Shown here one piece after another: positions 12,739-14,885 of a stretch of 14,885 nt of DNA (positions within the stretch are counted from its first letter, which is position 1; each line of letters opens with the position of its first letter). Location of the stretch: contig JAFYVO010000026.1 of the NCBI GenBank assembly GCA_017549085.1, positions 1 through 14,885 on the forward strand, given 5' to 3'. The notes beneath the pieces were generated by a model, which did no database searches, was not told where the DNA came from, and was given only the letters and a program-made list of their open reading frames with translations. Source of the stretch: Thermoguttaceae bacterium. Lineage in GTDB: Bacteria; Planctomycetota; Planctomycetia; Pirellulales; Thermoguttaceae. The position numbers were made by a program, and so were the translations under genes.

Positions 12739-14885
12739 TTATTCAATTCCGTTCTTCGCTTCGTATCGGCGACGGTTCGTCTCCACTTGTTCTCTCGTCC
12801 ATTCGGTATTTATTTTGAGCAGCGGTTCTTTGTCGCCCGGAATAATCACCAACCGAAAACCGACGTTATGGGCGTTTTGGTCAAAAAGAATGTCGGATTC
12901 GTTGACGCGGTGAGCCGACCGCGCGCAAAAAGCGGAAGCAAACCAAGACCCGCCGCGCAAGACGCGAGTGACGCCGCGTCCGGCGAGGTTGACCGGGTCG
13001 ACCGTATCCTTCTCGTCGTAAGACGCGTACCAGTCGAGGCACCATTCCCAAACGTTGCCGTGCATATCGTAAAGGCCCCAAGCGTTCGGCGCGTACATCC
13101 CGACCGCGGTCGTGCCCCCGACGTAATCGCCGGGCGCGGTCCGATTAGGATAAGGAGACATCCCGTTGACGTTCGCTTGCGAACCGTCGCACGAATCGCC
13201 GAACGCATACGTCGTTTTGCTTCCGGCGCGACAGGCGTATTCCCACTGCGCTTCGGTCGGCAGGTCGTAGCGCGCGCCTTCGCCGAAACGCTTGGCCAGC
13301 TCTTTCCCTAAGTATTTATTGAGCGTCGCCGCGAAATTCATCGCGACGACCCATTCGACGCGGTCGACCGGGCGATCCGGCCCCGTAAAACAAGAGGGAT
13401 TGTAGAAAAGGCTCGGTTCCCCCGCCGCGTCGTAATAAAAGGCCGCGAAGTCGCTTTGACGCGTTTCGTAAACGCTCATATAGAATTCGCGCGAAATCGT
13501 TACTTCGCGTTGAGTTTCGTCGGAGCCCCAACATTCGCGGTTTTCTTCCGACGCAGGCGAGCCCATCGCGAACTTCCCGGCCGGAATACGACGAAACTCC
13601 ATACCGATCGAGTTGCGCCAAACGTCGGCGCCGACGTCGCCGATAGGCTTCGACGTTTTATGAAACTTAATGGAACCGGGCGCGACCGGAGCCGCGGGTT
13701 CCGCCGGAGCCGCTTCAACCGCGACCGGAGCCGCTTTCGCAACCGAATCGGCGGGAGCCGCTTTCACAACCGGAACCCCGTCGACCGCGACCAGAACCGC
13801 GTCGCCGACCGGAACCGCGTCGACCGGAACGCAAACGTTGTCGCCTTTATAGATGAAAAAGCGGACTTCGCCGTCGGCGTCGCGTTCGGCGCGCGTTCCC
13901 GACGGGGCTTCCGCGTCTTTGCTAACGAAGCGGTCGACCGCGCCCTTGTCGTCGATCACCGGAACCTGCCCCGACGGCGCTTGAATCGCTTTGTTCCCCG
14001 AATCGCGAACCCAACAAACGATTTCGCCGTCGCCGTCCAAGACCGGAACCTTTTCCCGGATCATTTGCACAATCGCCTTGCCTCCCGCGAGTCGTGCGCT
14101 GTCGGAATAAAAAACAAAGCCGTTCCCACAGCAATAGGCGTCCTTACCCGCCGGCGCCGTCGGCGCTCCAGACGCGATCGGCGCGGCTACGCTCCAGATA
14201 CAGAGCGCGACCCCGTCGGCGTTGCGCCGAATAATCTTGCCGTCTTCCGTTGAGTCAAGAACTCTTACGCCGTCGATCTCCGATTTTTTGTCCGCGGGCT
14301 TTGGCGCGAACCCGTCGACGGCGCCGTTATCGTCGATCACGGGAATTTTTCCCGCCGGGCATTCGATCGCGGCGCCCCCTTCCGGAGAATACGCGTAACA
14401 GAGAACGTAACCGTCGCCGTCTAACACCGGAACTGTTCGCGCCGGACGCTCGACCGCTTCGCCGTTCGTCGCGGGACGAAGCGGTCGACAAATTTCGCTT
14501 ACACGCTCGAAGCCTTTCTCGACGTCCTGCGCGCTAAAAAAAACGGGAACGAGTTCGGCGGAACGCTTCGCGAGCACAGGCTCGGCGGGAATATCGTCGG
14601 GAATAGCGACGTAACAAAGAATCTCGCCGTCGGTATCCGCGACGACGCCCGTTCCCGGCGGGCACGCGATCGGGCCGTTCTTCGGAGGATGCGGAACGAA
14701 ACGCATCACGACGCCCTTCTCGTCGATCACGGGAAGTTTTCCCGCCGGGCATTTGATCGCCTCTCCGTCGGAACGCTCGACGTAACAGAGCACGACGCCG
14801 GAGCTATTCACGACCGGAACCGTTCGCGGCGGACGTTCGAGCGAATCGGAACGCGTCGGGCGATAAACGGCGCCGGGGTAGCCGT
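12739..14885 (-). CDS. Repeat-bearing FGE/SUMF1-fold protein, paralog C (N-terminus beyond right edge)
   Basis: The frame is open from the stop at 12739 to the right edge, giving 714 visible residues. GTG 14811 is an internal codon, because the 24 codons upstream continue the same repeat. From the N-terminal side there are at least three ~129-residue repeats (14838-13762) built from shorter strand-like units of the type VPVLDGDGYVLCY and CPAGKIPVIDDNGAV, with recurring cysteines. A Pro/Ala/Val linker (about 13762-13675) follows, then one FGE-fold domain (about 13620-12800) with GMEFRRIPAGKFAMGS, LPTEAQWEYACRAGS, WGLYDMHGNVWEWCLDWY and RVLRGGSW. After this the pattern FASAFCARSAHR holds one cysteine but not the C-x4-C pair of true FGE, so enzyme activity is doubtful. 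Paired cysteines and secreted sisters suggest an extracytoplasmic protein, but the signal region is outside the window. The repeats do not match a family I know. Confidence 0.88.
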   Translation of the reverse strand, partial: GYPGAVYRPTRSDSLERPPRTVPVVNSSGVVLCYVERSDGEAIKCPAGKLPVIDEKGVVMRFVPHPPKNGPIACPPGTGVVADTDGEILCYVAIPDDIPAEPVLAKRSAELVPVFFSAQDVEKGFERVSEICRPLRPATNGEAVERPARTVPVLDGDGYVLCYAYSPEGGAAIECPAGKIPVIDDNGAVDGFAPKPADKKSEIDGVRVLDSTEDGKIIRRNADGVALCIWSVAAPIASGAPTAPAGKDAYCCGNGFVFYSDSARLAGGKAIVQMIREKVPVLDGDGEIVCWVRDSGNKAIQAPSGQVPVIDDKGAVDRFVSKDAEAPSGTRAERDADGEVRFFIYKGDNVCVPVDAVPVGDAVLVAVDGVPVVKAAPADSVAKAAPVAVEAAPAEPAAPVAPGSIKFHKTSKPIGDVGADVWRNSIGMEFRRIPAGKFAMGSPASEENRECWGSDETQREVTISREFYMSVYETRQSDFAAFYYDAAGEPSLFYNPSCFTGPDRPVDRVEWVVAMNFAATLNKYLGKELAKRFGEGARYDLPTEAQWEYACRAGSKTTYAFGDSCDGSQANVNGMSPYPNRTAPGDYVGGTTAVGMYAPNAWGLYDMHGNVWEWCLDWYASYDEKDTVDPVNLAGRGVTRVLRGGSWFASAFCARSAHRVNESDILFDQNAHNVGFRLVIIPGDKEPLLKINTEWTREQVETNRRRYEAKNGIE
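13762..14885 (-). repeat. ~387-bp tandem coding repeats in FGE-like gene C
   Basis: Three units (14838-14452, 14451-14065 and a shorter 14064-13762) follow one another, and the end of a further unit is visible at 14839-14885. They are clearest at the protein level. At the DNA level 14332-14370 matches 14722-14760 at all but about two of 39 positions, while the third unit is more diverged. Each unit contains at least two strand-turn-strand motifs with a D/N-x-D/N-G turn. Confidence 0.75.

Noticed and set aside
12739..14811. Gene C as a complete gene starting at GTG 14811
   Set aside because: The same frame continues to the window edge and the upstream codons encode the expected preceding part of the repeat (ERPPRTVPV matching ERPARTVPV), so the GTG is an internal Val codon.
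10295..14885. Diversity-generating retroelement targets (FGE/C-type-lectin-fold proteins are known DGR targets)
   Set aside because: No reverse transcriptase or template repeat is visible in the window, and differences among the C-terminal segments of A, B and C are not concentrated at adenine-derived positions. A template elsewhere cannot be excluded.

Overview
The window looks like chromosomal DNA from a high-GC Gram-negative bacterium, most plausibly a planctomycete (gut or rumen Thermoguttaceae-like). This assignment is an inference. It rests on strong use of GCG, ACG, TCG and CGC/CGT codons, several secreted sulfatase-modifying-factor (FGE/SUMF1-fold) paralogs side by side, an McsA-type protein outside a Firmicutes-style operon, and several starts with weak or no Shine-Dalgarno sequence. 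No rRNA, tRNA, transposase, integrase, CRISPR array or phage gene was seen.

Left part (1-2830). A leftward gene enters from the left edge. It encodes an unrecognised protein with a Pro/Gly/Ala tandem repeat made of four 39-bp units, and it is incomplete at its C-terminus. A rightward gene (1013-2143) encodes a single-pass membrane protein of unknown function and ends in a clear intrinsic terminator. Convergent to it is an McsA-like zinc protein with a UvrB/UvrC motif and an unusual acidic, metallothionein-like cysteine insertion.

Middle part (2830-10200). A leftward two-gene operon encodes an AcrA/MexA-type lipoprotein adaptor and an AcrB/MexB-type RND pump. It has a good sigma-70 promoter upstream and a good terminator downstream, but no outer-membrane factor or regulator is adjacent. 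Divergent from it is recQ, a full-length RecQ helicase (helicase, zinc/RQC and HRDC domains), with an extended -10 promoter.

Right part (10200-14885). Three leftward paralogs (here C, B and A in order of transcription) carry FGE/SUMF1-fold domains. A and B are short secreted proteins of 344 and 329 residues. C runs off the right edge and has at least three ~129-residue repeats and a Pro/Ala linker ahead of its FGE-fold domain. All three lack the C-x4-C pair of true formylglycine-generating enzymes, so they are probably binding or structural proteins of the cell envelope or exterior. Long stretches are nearly identical at the DNA level, B is a mosaic of A-like and C-like segments, and their 3' flanks share short modules including a hairpin with different arm sequences. 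Together these point to tandem duplication and gene conversion.

The genes do not form one obvious pathway: they are an efflux operon, a repair helicase, a proteostasis adaptor and a locally expanded secreted family. The most unusual features are the FGE-paralog cluster with its repeat-bearing member C and the shared hairpin flanks.
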